A stretch of DNA of 64,000 nucleotides from Leidyana gryllorum EB-2025a (taxonomy: Eukaryota > Apicomplexa): NCBI GenBank assembly GCA_048772705.1, contig JBLWGC010000202.1, forward strand, positions 248,001 through 312,000, in the 5' to 3' direction. Shown in pieces: positions 45,531 through 56,580 of the stretch. The position numbers and the translations under genes are program-made. Below the pieces are notes generated by a model. That model was given only the letters and a program-made list of their open reading frames with translations. It did no database searches and was not told the origin of the DNA. Within the stretch, counting starts at the first letter, position 1. Each line of letters begins with the position of its first letter.

Positions 45531-47186
45531 TGCTGAGCGGTTTGGGAAAGAGACCACAATGTCCCAAGGGTCGCTCCGAAGTTGGAATGTTTAGGCGTCA
45601 ACAGAGACCAACTTCCTTTCATTCGTCACGATTTGGCGGTGGAGCTCCATAGGGCTGTGGGTGACGGCCGCAACGACCTGATTGTGTAGGTGACAAAGCC
45701 ACACTTCAGGCGCTGGGTCTTCGAACTTGACGCCGCCGCCGCCTCCGTGGCAAACGGAGGGTGGCAGACATCGCCGTGTCTGGTGCAAGAGTTACCCGAG
45801 GCGCAGGATTGGGCGAGCGATTCAGTGGAGTTCCGTATCGGAGTCACACACACGTGGCCAAAGTGCGCGAGGTGAGGCTTCCTGGAAGCACTGACTTACA
45901 TTTCATTCAGAGGGTCACAAAGGTTCTGGGAGTACCTTAGACGAGAATGGAGCGATCGGGAGCGCCGTATGCATCCTCTGTGTCGCACTTTCCTGCGGAA
46001 TCCGCTGTTTGTGCCACAGATACATTCACAACGGCTTGTGAACGAGACTCAAGAAGATGGCACTGTGCTGCGGCGCGTCTACTCGAACCTCGGATGGTTT
46101 CGGTTGGCCCGAACAAAGGATTTGGATTCACCACCTCTCCGGTGGAGCGCACTCCCACTGACCGAACCTCCCGCTGCGTACCCTCCTCCGTACTTTGGGT
46201 CGATGAGTGACAACACACTTTATCTGAGCGCAACCGGCATCAACCATCCAGTGGAGTGGTCAGAGGTTACACGGGTTCTCTATGTCAACAACAACTCCAC
46301 TCCAATTTTGACCGAAAACGTACTCGAAGCTCTGCCCCTTCAGAACCTGAAGCGTATCGAATGACCTCTGGAGGGATGGGCGCTCCTTGAAGGACTGTGT
46401 GAGAACGCGACCCCCGCCCGATGGCCCCCCGATTGTGTCCGAGTGCTATGCCTTCACACCCAACGGGATGCCTCAGCGGAAGCGATGCGACGTTTGATTG
46501 AGAGGTGTCAAATTCAATATGTCGGTGTCACCGGAGTCCCTTTGAAGATTGCGAAGTTGGTGGACTGGTTTTTGGTTGGGCACTCCATTTGGCGACGGAG
46601 AGGCGTTCGGGTCCGTTTCGGCCTCCAGGCTGCAGCCCTTTTGCACTATCCGTGGCCTAAGGTCCAATTGGAACTTGTTTCGGGACTCTACACCGATGCC
46701 ACTCTCCAGGCTGTCCTGAAATACATCCGATGTTCTGCTGTAGAGAGCGGTCTGTGCCTGAGGGCTCAGGCTGCCGACCATCCAGAACAATGGACAGAGC
46801 TGCGAGAAAGAAGTATTCAGGCTGAGTCAACTCTTCCCTCAAAATCTTATTACTACAGCCTTCCAAAGGCCTTCGTCAATGAGTGGTACGCTAAAATGTT
46901 GGAGGGGACGCTGCGAGAGGCTCAGACTTCCGTCGGCGGACTGTTCGACCGCATCGCCCATTTTTACACAGACGATTGGTGGTTCGGGCGCGCGTTGTTG
47001 AATCAGCGCTACAGAGAATTGGAGTATTTGGACCTTCGGGTGAGGTTACCGTCTGTCTGTCCCGCGTCGCTGTACCAGGAGGTCTTCCCCCAAAGAGAGA
47101 AGAGTTCCCGAGCTTCCAGAATACTGTCTGCGAGGCTTTTACATTGTGCGAGTCATCTGTGGTCAAAATGGAAACGACCTTGTTGA
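45530..47186 (+). pseudogene. S-type F-box-like gene copy with two in-frame stops and no F-box
   Basis: The frame reads VAPKLECLGVNRDQLPFI, homologous to EAPKLCCLALPPRGFLLV of the 51392 gene. It meets TAG at 45687, continues, and crosses a 40-nt intron (donor after 45871). It then reads through the family block GWFRLARTKDLDSPPLRW to a TGA at 46362, and continues in the same frame to 47186 with GHSIWRRRGVRVRFGLQ and EWYAKMLEGTLREAQ. The N-terminal F-box region is missing upstream. Apart from the two stops the protein is well preserved, which suggests recent death, or a copy expressed only as its C-terminal part. The last third is duplicated at 41590-42600. Confidence 0.75.
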
Positions 47187-47490
47187 GGTCCCCCGGTCAA
47201 CGGCTATCTATGCTTATCACTCCAGACAGAGTGAAAGTTAGTGTCGGTGAGCTCTACGCTCAGGTAAAATAACGATCACGACTGCACGTGTAGTCAAATG
47301 GTGTGCAGATGAACACCACATAAGACTTCCGGATCGGGAGCACTGAGCAGTCGAACGTGAGATACCGTGAGGTCCACACTACAGTGATGGAAGTGGTTGC
47401 CGAAGGGTCCTAAAGTGCCTTGTTGACGAGGCCCGAGACCTCAAGGCATTGCGTACGGCACTTGTTGGCTCTGCTAAGTGTCTGTGGTTA
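46440..47490. repeat. Segmental duplication partner of 41590-42600
   Basis: Covers the end of the S-type copy and about 300 bp of 3' flank. The flank is also similar (for example AGTGTAGTCAAA and GTTGACGAGGC words in the same order), so the duplication included non-coding DNA. The breakpoints are approximate. Confidence 0.75.
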
Positions 47491-47920
47491 CCTCAAGACT
47501 TACAGGCGGACTCTCAATGTCGTCTACTGTAGGCTGTGTCGGGTCGTCTCCACTGCCACCTATTGTAGATATGGTTATCTTCACCAAACTCCCCTCAATT
47601 GCGCCTCCCGAACTCCGCTGCAGGACACCATTAACCCGCACAACCAGATAATTTGCGCAGTGCTGGAGTCCGTCGGCCAACGAGAGATCGAGACTTAGGC
47701 CGTCATACAGACGGGGGAGTCGCGGCAGCAGTTCCAAAGAGCAGCTGGAAGCATTCATTTCATAGTCGTGTGGCTGATGGTTGGGTATGGGGAAGGCTTC
47801 GAGGCACAGCTCTCTGGGAGAGCGCCTTCACAGCGAGCAATCTTGCGAGATGGGTTTTTCGTACCTTTGCTTGACGGTATCGAACGCTCGGTGGTAACGG
47901 CGAAGCCCTTGATCGGTCAT
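47474..47920 (-). CDS. Hypothetical protein, 108 aa, two exons
   Basis: An ATG exon (47920-47865: MTDQGLRRYHRAFDTVKQ) joins across a 120-nt GT-AG intron to 47744-47474 (CSLELLPRLPRLYDGLSL), closing in phase to 108 residues. The second exon has a beta-rich stretch (NYLVVRVNGVLQRSSGG) and a Thr/Pro tail. No family is recognised. The agreement of donor, acceptor and phase is the main support. The gene overlaps the far end of the duplicated segment on the other strand. Confidence 0.4.
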
Positions 47921-48462
47921 AGTGGGCTAACACTACACTGACAGAGGCGGCTGATCTGCGCTGACTACGTTTATATACCGGCCTGCTACATTAGATAGCT
48001 CTGATAAACTGCTATTTCCAGGATTAGACCTTTAGGCAAATTTTACGATTCCAACCACCAATAGAGGGAGACACAGATTAGACACCCACGTGTGCTGGCA
48101 TTCCTTTTTGTTTATTTGTGACTAAACTGAAACTATGAATAATTCATCAAACGACTCAGAAATGCGTTCCATCATCGACGGATGAAAACCAGAACCAACG
48201 ATAGGACTCGTAGGATCAGCATCCGGAACAAAGAGTTCAACGACCCTCTCGATTTCGACCAGAGTCCGTCAGTAACATATCAATGGGGTGGTGGGCTTGT
48301 CGGTAACAGAACATGGAACATCCCAGGATCAAATCTTGCGGTTCAGTCGTTGGGTCCAACAGTTGTGGTAACAAGAAGGAGGGTATGTTGTTCAACATGA
48401 CTCCTTCACGTTCAACGTGTCTATCATCAGAATCGTGTAGGCATTGTGTGCTCATTGGCATT

Positions 48463-48785
48463 AGGTACGTGATTCGTCAAACTCTTGTGTGACATTGAAT
48501 GGTAAGGTAGCACAACCCTAGTTTAGTGAACGCTCCTTTTTGCATCTCCGTTTTATAATATTTTGCATGTGGTAATCTACGAGTGTTGATTGGATGCCGA
48601 CTGACACGGAGACACCGGCATCCGATTGACCGGACCGAATACTAAGTGACTGAATGGTGCGTGATGGACCAAGATCTAAGCCAGGCACGGAGCCCATCGA
48701 TGAGCTGTCCGCCTCCGTCGAGTTGGAGGAGGACGTACACGACGAGCAGCCAGTGCAGCCGGTCACCAATTACAACGACTGGATT
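48463..48785 (+). repeat. Interspersed repeat, copy 1
   Basis: Matches 61468-61797 in inverted orientation along its length. Shared words in the same order are CTTGTGTGACA, AACCCTAGTTTAGTGAAC, TTTTGCATG, GACACGGAGACACC, GTCCGCCTCCGTCGAG and GTGCAGCCGGTCAC. The class is undetermined. Confidence 0.85.
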
Positions 48786-49452
48786 TGCAGTCGTGAATTT
48801 GATTCTATATGATTCATGCTCTCGTTTTGGGCGGCCACTTCCACAGTAGTCGCACCAGTGGCCAGTGGTGCCCCTCTGTGGCGCGTTCCGCGCCATTTGG
48901 GTCTTCTGCGGCCTGTCTCGCGTTGGCCGCCATATATTCCCCGCAGACTTCTAGTCGCCTGAGCAAATGTTGAATTTCATCGTGTCTGGCATTTCTTTTC
49001 GTATGTCTCTCCACACGCCACTCCAGCAACGAGGAGAGAAAGCGACACTCTTTATTAGGGCCATTACCAATCAGATCAATCCGAACTTACAGTTGGTCAA
49101 CCGCAGCGCTGAGCGCAGCCTCGTGGACGCCTTCCCACCAAGAAGTGTCGAGCTCGACGTCGAGTTGTCTCGACTGCGCTTTGCTGACGGATATACCAGA
49201 ACACCCTCCCGAGCAGGGGGAGGTACAACGCCCCCTCCAGGAGAATTACGAGCATTGCCCCATCGTTACGCCACACATCTTTGAGTGCTTGGGATGGGTT
49301 GATGCAGAGGTTTTTGACGCTTCAATTGCGGTAAGAGCCCTGGCTGTCTCGCCGGCTCGGCATCGCGTGTTCTGAACTGCGACCAAATTTCAACGCGGTG
49401 CTTTGTTACCTGTCTGATGCCTCTTGTCGTGGCTGTCGGACGTGTGGTGCCT

Positions 49453-49484
49453 ATCGCCTCGCTGGTACACACCGGCGAGGCGAT
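49453..49484. repeat. Perfect 10-bp inverted repeat
   Basis: ATCGCCTCGC (49453-49462) is the exact reverse complement of GCGAGGCGAT (49475-49484), with a 12-nt loop. The right-arm word recurs near 50260, next to ACACCGGTTG versus ACACCGGCG here, so it may belong to a repeat boundary. Confidence 0.6.
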
Positions 49485-50854
49485 CCGATGGATTCGACAT
49501 GCACGCCTCCTGTAGGTATTGTGACCCCTTTTTAGTTACATGAATACACGTGTCTCCACGGAGACACCGGCACTACAAACACACGAACTTACCGGAATGA
49601 CAATCAGCACTAGACGCACTAGAAGGCCCAGCATCCTCCCCAGAGCGCTCACTAACAGGAGCAAGAAACAACCAGTAGACCAGGGTGAACTCCCAGAGGA
49701 GGACACTTACACCTCCTCGTCTATGAACTCACGATATTCGAAGGCACTTTTAGTCCCGCAAAAAACGCCCCTGTGAGACCGACCATTGGAGGAAGGCGAA
49801 GCTGTTATAAGAAGTGTCATTGGTGCGGCAACGGGCTGAGAGCCGCAAAAGGGGAGTCGCTGGCTTCAAAGTCGTTGCTCGCCTGCCCCGGCATCGTCTT
49901 GCTGGTAGCCCCTTCTTTGGCCGGACCCCTCATGGTCTCCAAAGAATAAGCGACAATCAATTGATGTCCCCTCTGTCTGTGACCACAAAAAGCGCCCCCC
50001 TTCACTCGGCGATGGACCACCGAACTTGTTGTGTACTATACATGTTGGAGCCAAAAGTGGCAGAAGTCACAGCTGCCAGTTCCACATCGGCTTGGGAGAC
50101 CAATCACGCTACTTTTCATCGAATCTGCACCTGCCCACCAGATCACCTCGAAACCCAATACGGTTCAGATGTGTCTCCTGCTAGGGTGGGCCCATAGCGG
50201 AGATGCCGCGAACATAGAATCCATGGGATAACGCTGGCGCACACCGGTTGACTAACGGCGAGGCGATAGCACACACACTCACGCCGCCCCTGCGGACAGC
50301 CATGACAACGAGCCACCACCCTGGATTCGCTCATGCCTCTTGAAGAAGCAGCGCGCTGTCAATTGGTCCACGGACCCACAATAATGGGACTCGGTGTATT
50401 GGGACACTCGATGAGAGACATTCGCGCCTCTCAAAGAATTGAACCTCAGTTTCCTGCGGAGTCCTTCGTCCAAGCAATGTTGAGATTAGCCCAACGACTG
50501 TGGTACTCTGCTCGAAGGGTGTCGTGCAGAACTATTACAGAGGCGGGCCAATACACTTTGATCACGAGCGTCCTCATTTACTTTGTTCGCCACGGCTTCG
50601 CCCACGAAGGAGCGTGCGAGACCGATCAATAGTTCAAGCACCGGATTGCAGAGGTCCTGCTGACGCCTTTGTGCGTGGCTTTGGGCCAGACATAAGTTGG
50701 ACTTGATCTATGCGGTAATAGCCGTTACAGACAACAACTTGCCATTCAGTCCCCATTGAGACATCTTTTATAGGAGATCTGTGATCGCCTTTTGAGCTTG
50801 AATTATGTCCAGGTGAAGCACTCCAGGTATGCGCACGATCGGCAGAGCCATGTT

Positions 50855-51043
50855 TCAAACCAGGAGGCGCGCTGTACCCAGGCCCACCGTGTGGCGCCAA
50901 GAGAACAAACAGTGTTGAGAAACGAGTAGTGAACTCTCAGAGTGAAGGATATTAGGTAACTGTTTGGAGATTCCTGCCGCTTTTGTCAGCTCCAATAGCG
51001 GTAGGTAACCCAGAATATGGGTCCAGATGTCGTCGTTCAGCAT
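50855..51043 (-). pseudogene. F-box fragment of the S family on the opposite strand
   Basis: From the ATG at 51043 the frame reads DDIWTHILGYLPLLELTKAA, closely matching the N-terminus of the 51392 protein (FWSQILSFLPLVELPRLAQV) and of the 53324 protein (YWCQILRFLPLCELPRVAGV). The match covers roughly the first 45 codons and then stops, with nothing of the rest of the gene downstream on the minus strand. It is a truncated, inverted copy facing the intact genes. Confidence 0.7.
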
Positions 51044-51113
51044 TCCTCAGCACTTGAGACCGGAAAGATTGTCTGCACACACACGTTTGCGAGCTGGAGG
51101 AATAGCTTCGATG

Positions 51114-51153
51114 ACGGCATTTAAGTGTTTAGAACGGCATTTAAGTGTTTAGA
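51114..51153. repeat. Perfect 20-bp tandem duplication
   Basis: The unit ACGGCATTTAAGTGTTTAGA occurs twice back to back, upstream of the S-type gene at 51392. Confidence 0.9.
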
Positions 51154-51391
51154 AAAGTATGAAGGAGCTGGAGGGAAGTTTTGCTCCCCATGGTATTCAG
51201 TTTGGGTCGTCTCGAAGTGGTTCTGATTGGGCTTCGTGACGAAAATTGTGGGCCGCGGTCACAATTTTGGAGGGTTGCTTGATGGCAGAAAATGTCCATC
51301 AGAGAGTTCCATACTGTAGAGATTACTCACTTGGCTGGGAAGATTGACTATCAACGACTAAAAATGAACTAATGGACAAAAACAACGACCA

Positions 51392-53306
51392 ATGGCCGAT
51401 TTCCCCTTCTGGAGTCAGATCCTGTCGTTTCTGCCCCTCGTGGAGTTACCCCGGCTTGCTCAAGTGTCCAAGGATGTCCATCATATACTCACATCCGAGA
51501 ATACAACCTTTCGACCGCAACACCTCTATCTGAATCGACTTCAGTTTTCATACCTGGAGAGGAGTCGCTGGTTCTGGGACTGGCTGAGGAGAATGTGCGC
51601 AACCCTTGAGTCGTTGACAATTGTGTGTTACTGCCCGGGTACGCGGAATTGGTCCATGAACCTTCTTTTCAAACTTTGTGACTTTGGTCTCCCGAATCTA
51701 AAGGAGATGTGGATGCGAGACAACTTGCTTTTCGAGACTTCGTGGGAACGTGAAGCTTTGTGTCTGCCCAACTTACTGCGTTTGGACTTATCTACATGCT
51801 TAGTGCCCCATAGTGGAACCTGCGACGGTTTACGACTTGAGGCCCCAAAGTTGTGCTGCTTGGCCCTTCCACCGCGTGGATTTCTTCTTGTTCAGCACCC
51901 GCTTGTGGAGCGAGCTTACCAGTCGGGCGTCACGGCCCCGCCAGACCGGGGCCTCATCATGATTGCCACGGATGACGACGTCATCGTCAAGTGGTTGTGT
52001 AAGTGGGACGAAGGGCCCGATGTCAACGCGGACAGCTCATCCGCTGGGAGTGACCAGGAGTGGCAATGCCTCACGTGTTTCACAGTGCAGCCCAGATGTC
52101 TGCCACCGAATCTCGGTCGGATCACAGATCCTGGATGGCCGCAATCAGAAGAGTGAGACCGACATTCGTCAACAGACACTTTTGCTGTAGTGCGGCACAA
52201 CGTCTTCTGGACCTGTTCGAGCGCCGGTGGCGACATAAGGAGCGAATGTTCCCGCTGAAGTGTTGTGCTTTCCTCTCTTCGTCTCCCGCCACGTGGTTCT
52301 TCACTACTGGACGGACTTACATCGATGCGAGACAAAAGTTCGTCTCGAGTGCTTGCGAAGCTCCGGGGCGCGCGTGGTTCCAGTTGTCTACAACCCGCGA
52401 ACTGGTCTCTGCCCCAGACACCCTCCGATGGCTGCCGTTGATTCGAGAGCGCCCCCTTTCGACGCTAACGGAGCTCAGCGGCTCTGAGGTACCTGTGACA
52501 TCGCACAGCAACTCGACTTTTTACGGGAAGTTGGAGTGTGATAACTCCTCCTTTCCCCCTGCGGGGGGGATACTCGCCGGATTGAGTCGACGATTGCGTG
52601 GTGGTCAGGTCTGCGGCGAGAGAGAAAGGCGTGTCTGGCGGAGAGGTTGGCCCCTGGTGCCTTGCGCGTCATCAGAATCTATGCACAAGGAGAAACCAAT
52701 CCTGTTCTGTTGAGCGAGATGATAAGAGAATACCATATCGACTATATCGCCGTCGTCGGTATGACAGAGAGAGTGCACGTGTGGACCCAATTGTACCTCA
52801 TCGGCCACGGTGTGTGGCACGACACCGGCAAGCGACTCCGCTTCGGCCTACATGCAGTGCCGATCGCCTGTGCACCGTGGCCGCGGGTGTTCCTGGAGCT
52901 CGCTTCCGGATTGTATACAAATGAAACTCTCGGGACTCTCTTCGCCTTTATGGATGTGTCCGAATCTGAGACTCAGGCGTACCTTGAAAGCTCTTTTGAC
53001 CAGAATACGACACTACGTAGACGCTTGAAGACTAAATCAAAAGCTCTGTCCCGCCATTGGCTCCCGTTGGTGGACGCCCGAGATGTACCATATTCGATTT
53101 TGGAGCATTGGTATGCGGAAATGATTGATGCGACACTCCCGGAGGCGCAGTGTCTGGTGGAGTGGAGAGATCATGTGATTGGCGAATTGGAACAGAGCAA
53201 TCCGTGGTACCTCCATCGCCTGTTGAATGCAGATTTCGACGCGTTAGTTGCCTGGAATTTGCCCAGAGTAGTGCCCGGCTACTGTCCACATAAAATTCAA
53301 CGATAA
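51392..53306 (+). CDS. S-type F-box-like protein, copy A
   Basis: Exon 1 (51392-51998) has an F-box at residues 3-40 (FWSQILSFLPLVELPRLAQV) and LRR-like text (CLPNLLRLDLSTCLVP). A 92-nt intron (GTAAGT to CAG, 51999-52090) joins it in phase to exon 2 from 52091, which carries the family block AWFQLSTTRELVSAPDTLRW. Between 52489 and 52586 the frame must shift by one to reach the conserved C-terminus (GHGVWHDTGKRLRFGLHA; LASGLYTNETLGTL; HWYAEMIDATLPEAQ), ending at 53306. A further intron (donor GTACCT at 52489, acceptor near 52586) would do this. A one-base change in the CCCCCTGCGGGGGGG tract at 52555-52569 is the alternative. The next S-type gene starts 17 nt downstream. Confidence 0.72.
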
Positions 53307-53323
53307 AAGTCTGTCTGTCCTTC

Positions 53324-55139
53324 ATGTCACGAGCGTGGATAACAAACAATGATATCTACTGGTGTCAGATCCTCCGGTTTCTGCCTCTCTGTGAACTCCC
53401 TCGAGTAGCTGGAGTGTGCACCAGACTCAGACGCTTGCTGACTGGGACTCCGCCTGGATTTCGGCCTCGTCACCTCGAGTTGCACCAGCCTCTCCACCTC
53501 CAATTGGTCCAGCGCCCATGGTTTGATACGTGGCTTAAGGCAATATGTGCCACTTTGGAGAGTTTGGAAGTGGTACAGGGCCGATGTCGACCCTCCAATT
53601 GGTCACTCCGCCTGCTGGTGAAACTCTCCAACTGGGGTCTGCCGCAGCTGCGAAGACTTCGAGTGAGTGGCTGTCTGATTTTCGATGACTACAGACTGCT
53701 GCAACACTCACTGGTGCTTCCCAAATTGACCCACTTGGATCTCTCAACTGCCAAAATCTGGCCCGGATTGGATCTGACTGTCAAGGCGGTCGAGATTGAG
53801 GCCCCCGAGCTCAGTCTGATCGTTTTGCCCTCGAATGTTCCCTCATGTGTCAGCCACAGTCTTGTGAACACAAAGTGTTCATCACCCTTCCCGTCCGTGA
53901 ATGTGTTTGGAAGAGCGGCCCCAGTTCAACAGGAGTGCACTTCTCCGACAAACGCCGATTCCAATCTGCGCTGCAGATCTCCAGCAGAGTCAGTTGCTTC
54001 GGCTTTCCCACATCTTTTCGACACTCGACTTGTCCAGGTGTGATGGGAGCTGTTTCAGCACTAATGAATGGGACTATGCGACGGTCTTGTGTCGAGAACG
54101 CACATTCAGACAGCTTGCAGCCCACGTCAGAAGTGCAGTGACTCTGCGCGATAGAAGCGTCATGTGTGTACCTCCAGGAGATGCCTGGTTCCGTTTGGCA
54201 ACCACTCTTCGTCTGGAGGAAGCCCCGACCGAACTGGCATGGCTCCCACTGGTCACGGCGAAGCCTTCCCATGCGGACTTCATGGCCTCAGCGCCCAGAG
54301 GCACCGTTTACTGGGCCGCGGACGGTCCGAAGGGACCGCTTGAGGATTGGGCGGCCGCGAAATCGGTGATCTACTGTGACGGACCTGAAAATCAACGTGT
54401 GGAACGCCCCTGGGCCGCCCCCGAATACGATCACATTTGGCGGACCGAGTATGTTCAGCTACCCCTGGCGGTTTGGGGAGGGGCTTCTGTTCATAATTTC
54501 TCGAGCCCGGTCGATCCAAAGCATATTCGAGTGGGTCTGCTTTTCACAAATGCGTATGTTGACGTTGACGGCATTCGTGCCGACATTGAAGGGCCAATGA
54601 TCACCCACATTGGCGTTGTGGGATTCAGCCGGTCCATTGACTTTTGGGTTAAACTTTATTCCGTCGGTCACGCAATCTGGCGGTACACTGGGAGACAGCT
54701 AAGATTCGGGCTGCAAGCCGTTCCCATCCCCAAGTATCCCTGGCATATGGTCTTCTGGGAACTGGCGTCCGGTGAATACAGCGATGAGACGCTCAAAGCG
54801 TTGTACACCTGGATAGGCCTACCTGACGACGAAATATCGGAATATCTAAAGTCCTCTTTTGAAGACAAAAGGGTCCCTTGGCGGAGAGTGGAAGACATTG
54901 TCCACATCGCTGGGACAAACATCCAGCTGTGGACCGAGAGGGACAATGTGCCTCTTGCACAACTTCAGGAGTGGTACTCGAAAAGGCTGTGTGCAACTCT
55001 ACCGCAAGCACAACCAGCTCTCTCCTGGAGAGATTCTGACATTTTCAGAATCACTCCGTATGATGCCTGGATCAGACATCGCGTTCTGTGCCACAAACGT
55101 CACGAACTTCTGCAGTGGAACATCTTGGCTACTTTCTAA
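53324..55139 (+). CDS. S-type F-box-like protein, copy B (intact)
   Basis: Exons 53324-53896 and 53985-55139, with an 88-nt phase-0 intron, give a clean 575-residue protein; this is the reference member of the family here. An F-box lies at about residues 8-45 (YWCQILRFLPLCELPRVAGV), then LRR-like strands (LPQLRRLRVSGCLIFDDY; LPKLTHLDLSTAKIWPGL). The middle block is AWFRLATTLRLEEAPTELAW. The conserved C-terminus includes ITHIGVVGFSRSIDFWVK, GHAIWRYTGRQLRFGLQA, LASGEYSDETLKALY and EWYSKRLCATLPQAQ. The C-terminal 200 residues are the best conserved part in every copy, so they probably form a folded domain that binds something. Cellular role inferred only from the F-box. A tandem partner of copy A. 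Confidence 0.85.
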
Positions 55140-55525
55140 CCGTTTCATCTAACCGTTTCAGTTATTTATGGGCGTCTGTCCGACATTCAACTTTTCTGGG
55201 GCGACTTTGCCTCTCACTGTTCGACTATCTCATCTAATTTCACATTCGGCTGACAACTTTTCCCAACGGACGCGTGCCCCCTCGGAGCCTTTCCCTTTTC
55301 GGAAAGCTCCCGGTATCAATGCTAACATCTCATCTTGTCGGAAAGTGTGACCAGTTCTTGGGAAACGGGCGAATTAGATACTTTGGGGCCACCTGCAGCG
55401 CGCTGCAGCCTGCGTCGTTTGAATGAATAGATGTGTACTGTCATTCCAGCCGTTCTTACTGCTCACCTCGCTTTGTAAGGGAACATTGGACACTTGAATA
55501 TCCGGAATATTCTTTGAACTCTAGT
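55140..55525. other. Intergenic, nothing convincing
   Basis: Holds a duplicated AACCGTTTCA-type word just after the stop of copy B (55139-55159) and ordinary sequence after that. No gene is supported. Confidence 0.4.
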
Positions 55526-56580
55526 TTACTCTCTTTTCAGCTGCGTGTCTTCAAGCCAACCGAGCTGTATATCTGCGTCACAGAGGATAGTGAGCTCAAG
55601 CTTTGCAGCTTTCAGACATGTGAGGATCTCATAGATATCGTGATCGCGTTTCTCTGTGTCCAGCTCGTCGTCCTCATCTACATCGACGAAGAGCTCGCCA
55701 CCATCAATAAGCAGTTTGGTCACGTGATTGAGTCTTGATGGTGAGCTGTGCCCAACAGCAACTCCGAGTAGAGTTTCAAGGGAGACATAGCCAAGGAGCC
55801 GACCGGTTCAAGTCGCAGACGACATATGAGACGTCCGCGCGAGTAAGCGGTACCATTATTTTCTATCACAAAGTTACATTGACAGTTGGGATCATTCTGG
55901 AGGCGAAGACCATTTTCCGGGCGCCAAGAACTGCTCTCCAAAGTGGCGAGCAGCTCACTACCGTGATTTGATCAACTACAAAACCGGGCGCCCATTCATA
56001 CAGTTCGTGAATCTCATCCATATCCACCGTGGTGTAACTGAAGGTGTCCAGAATCATCCATTGCTGCTGCACATTGTCGTTCTCGAATTCTAAAATGATA
56101 CTCGATATGGCACCCACAACTCGTCCCGCCTCACTCCTGTTCCGCTGGAGAACAGTGACAATGAGACCCGGGCACCAAAAAGTCCACCGGGCGGGTCCAC
56201 GACAATTGCAGCACCGTCATATTGACATAACATCTAACATCGGCCGGTTTGGCCAACGCAATAGCAGACGTCAGCCGCAATGTCGCATAAATCGATTTTT
56301 CGTTCCAGACGAACATTTAACTACAGCTTCCATCAGCGTAAAGGACCCATTCAACTTCTGTCCTCTTCGCCCTCCTCATCCAGTGAGACAGAGGACGGGA
56401 TTCTTCAACACGGTCAGCTTCACGCATCGGCCATTGGTCACAAATTTGAACACCACACGATAGAAGCCGACAGGCGAGAGCGAGAGCGAGAGAGAGACAC
56501 ACACACACACACATACACACAGACAGGCAAGCGGCCCCGGTGCAGTCTGTGTCACCCACCTTCGCACCCCGGTGTCTAAC
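55526..56580 (-). CDS. Unidentified minus-strand gene candidate
   Basis: Several overlapping minus-strand stretches read like protein: FYRVVFKFVTNGRCVKLTVL (near 56470), FVWNEKSIYATLRLTSAIAL (near 56300), ISSIILEFENDNVQQQWMIL (near 56100), RLICRLRLEPVGSLAMSPLK (near 55800) and TKLLIDGGELFVDVDEDDEL (near 55720). They lie in order but in different frames, with plausible GT and AG sites between only some of them. It may be a short-intron gene with beta-rich content, or a decayed one. I do not recognise it. The (CA)n/(GA)n microsatellite near 56490-56520 lies at its 5' end. Confidence 0.35.

Larger units (their letters stand above)
47921..50850. other. Gene-poor tract with diverged repeat relics
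   Basis: No intact gene is supported. The tract contains the repeat at 48463-48785, copies of the word CACGGAGACACCGGCA (near 48597 and 49557), and a perfect 10-bp inverted repeat at 49453-49484. Short basic and Cys-rich frames appear on both strands, for example CHWCGNG near 49830. These look like remnants of one or more interspersed elements of unknown class, now eroded. Confidence 0.5.

Noticed and set aside
46362-46364. TGA as a selenocysteine codon
   Set aside because: The protein family is not a selenoprotein, paralogues have no Cys at the position, and a second in-frame stop (TAG) exists upstream.
53901-53984. Start of the second half of S-type copy B as a separate gene
   Set aside because: The segment 53897-53984 is a phase-0 intron that joins both halves into one clean protein matching its paralogues.
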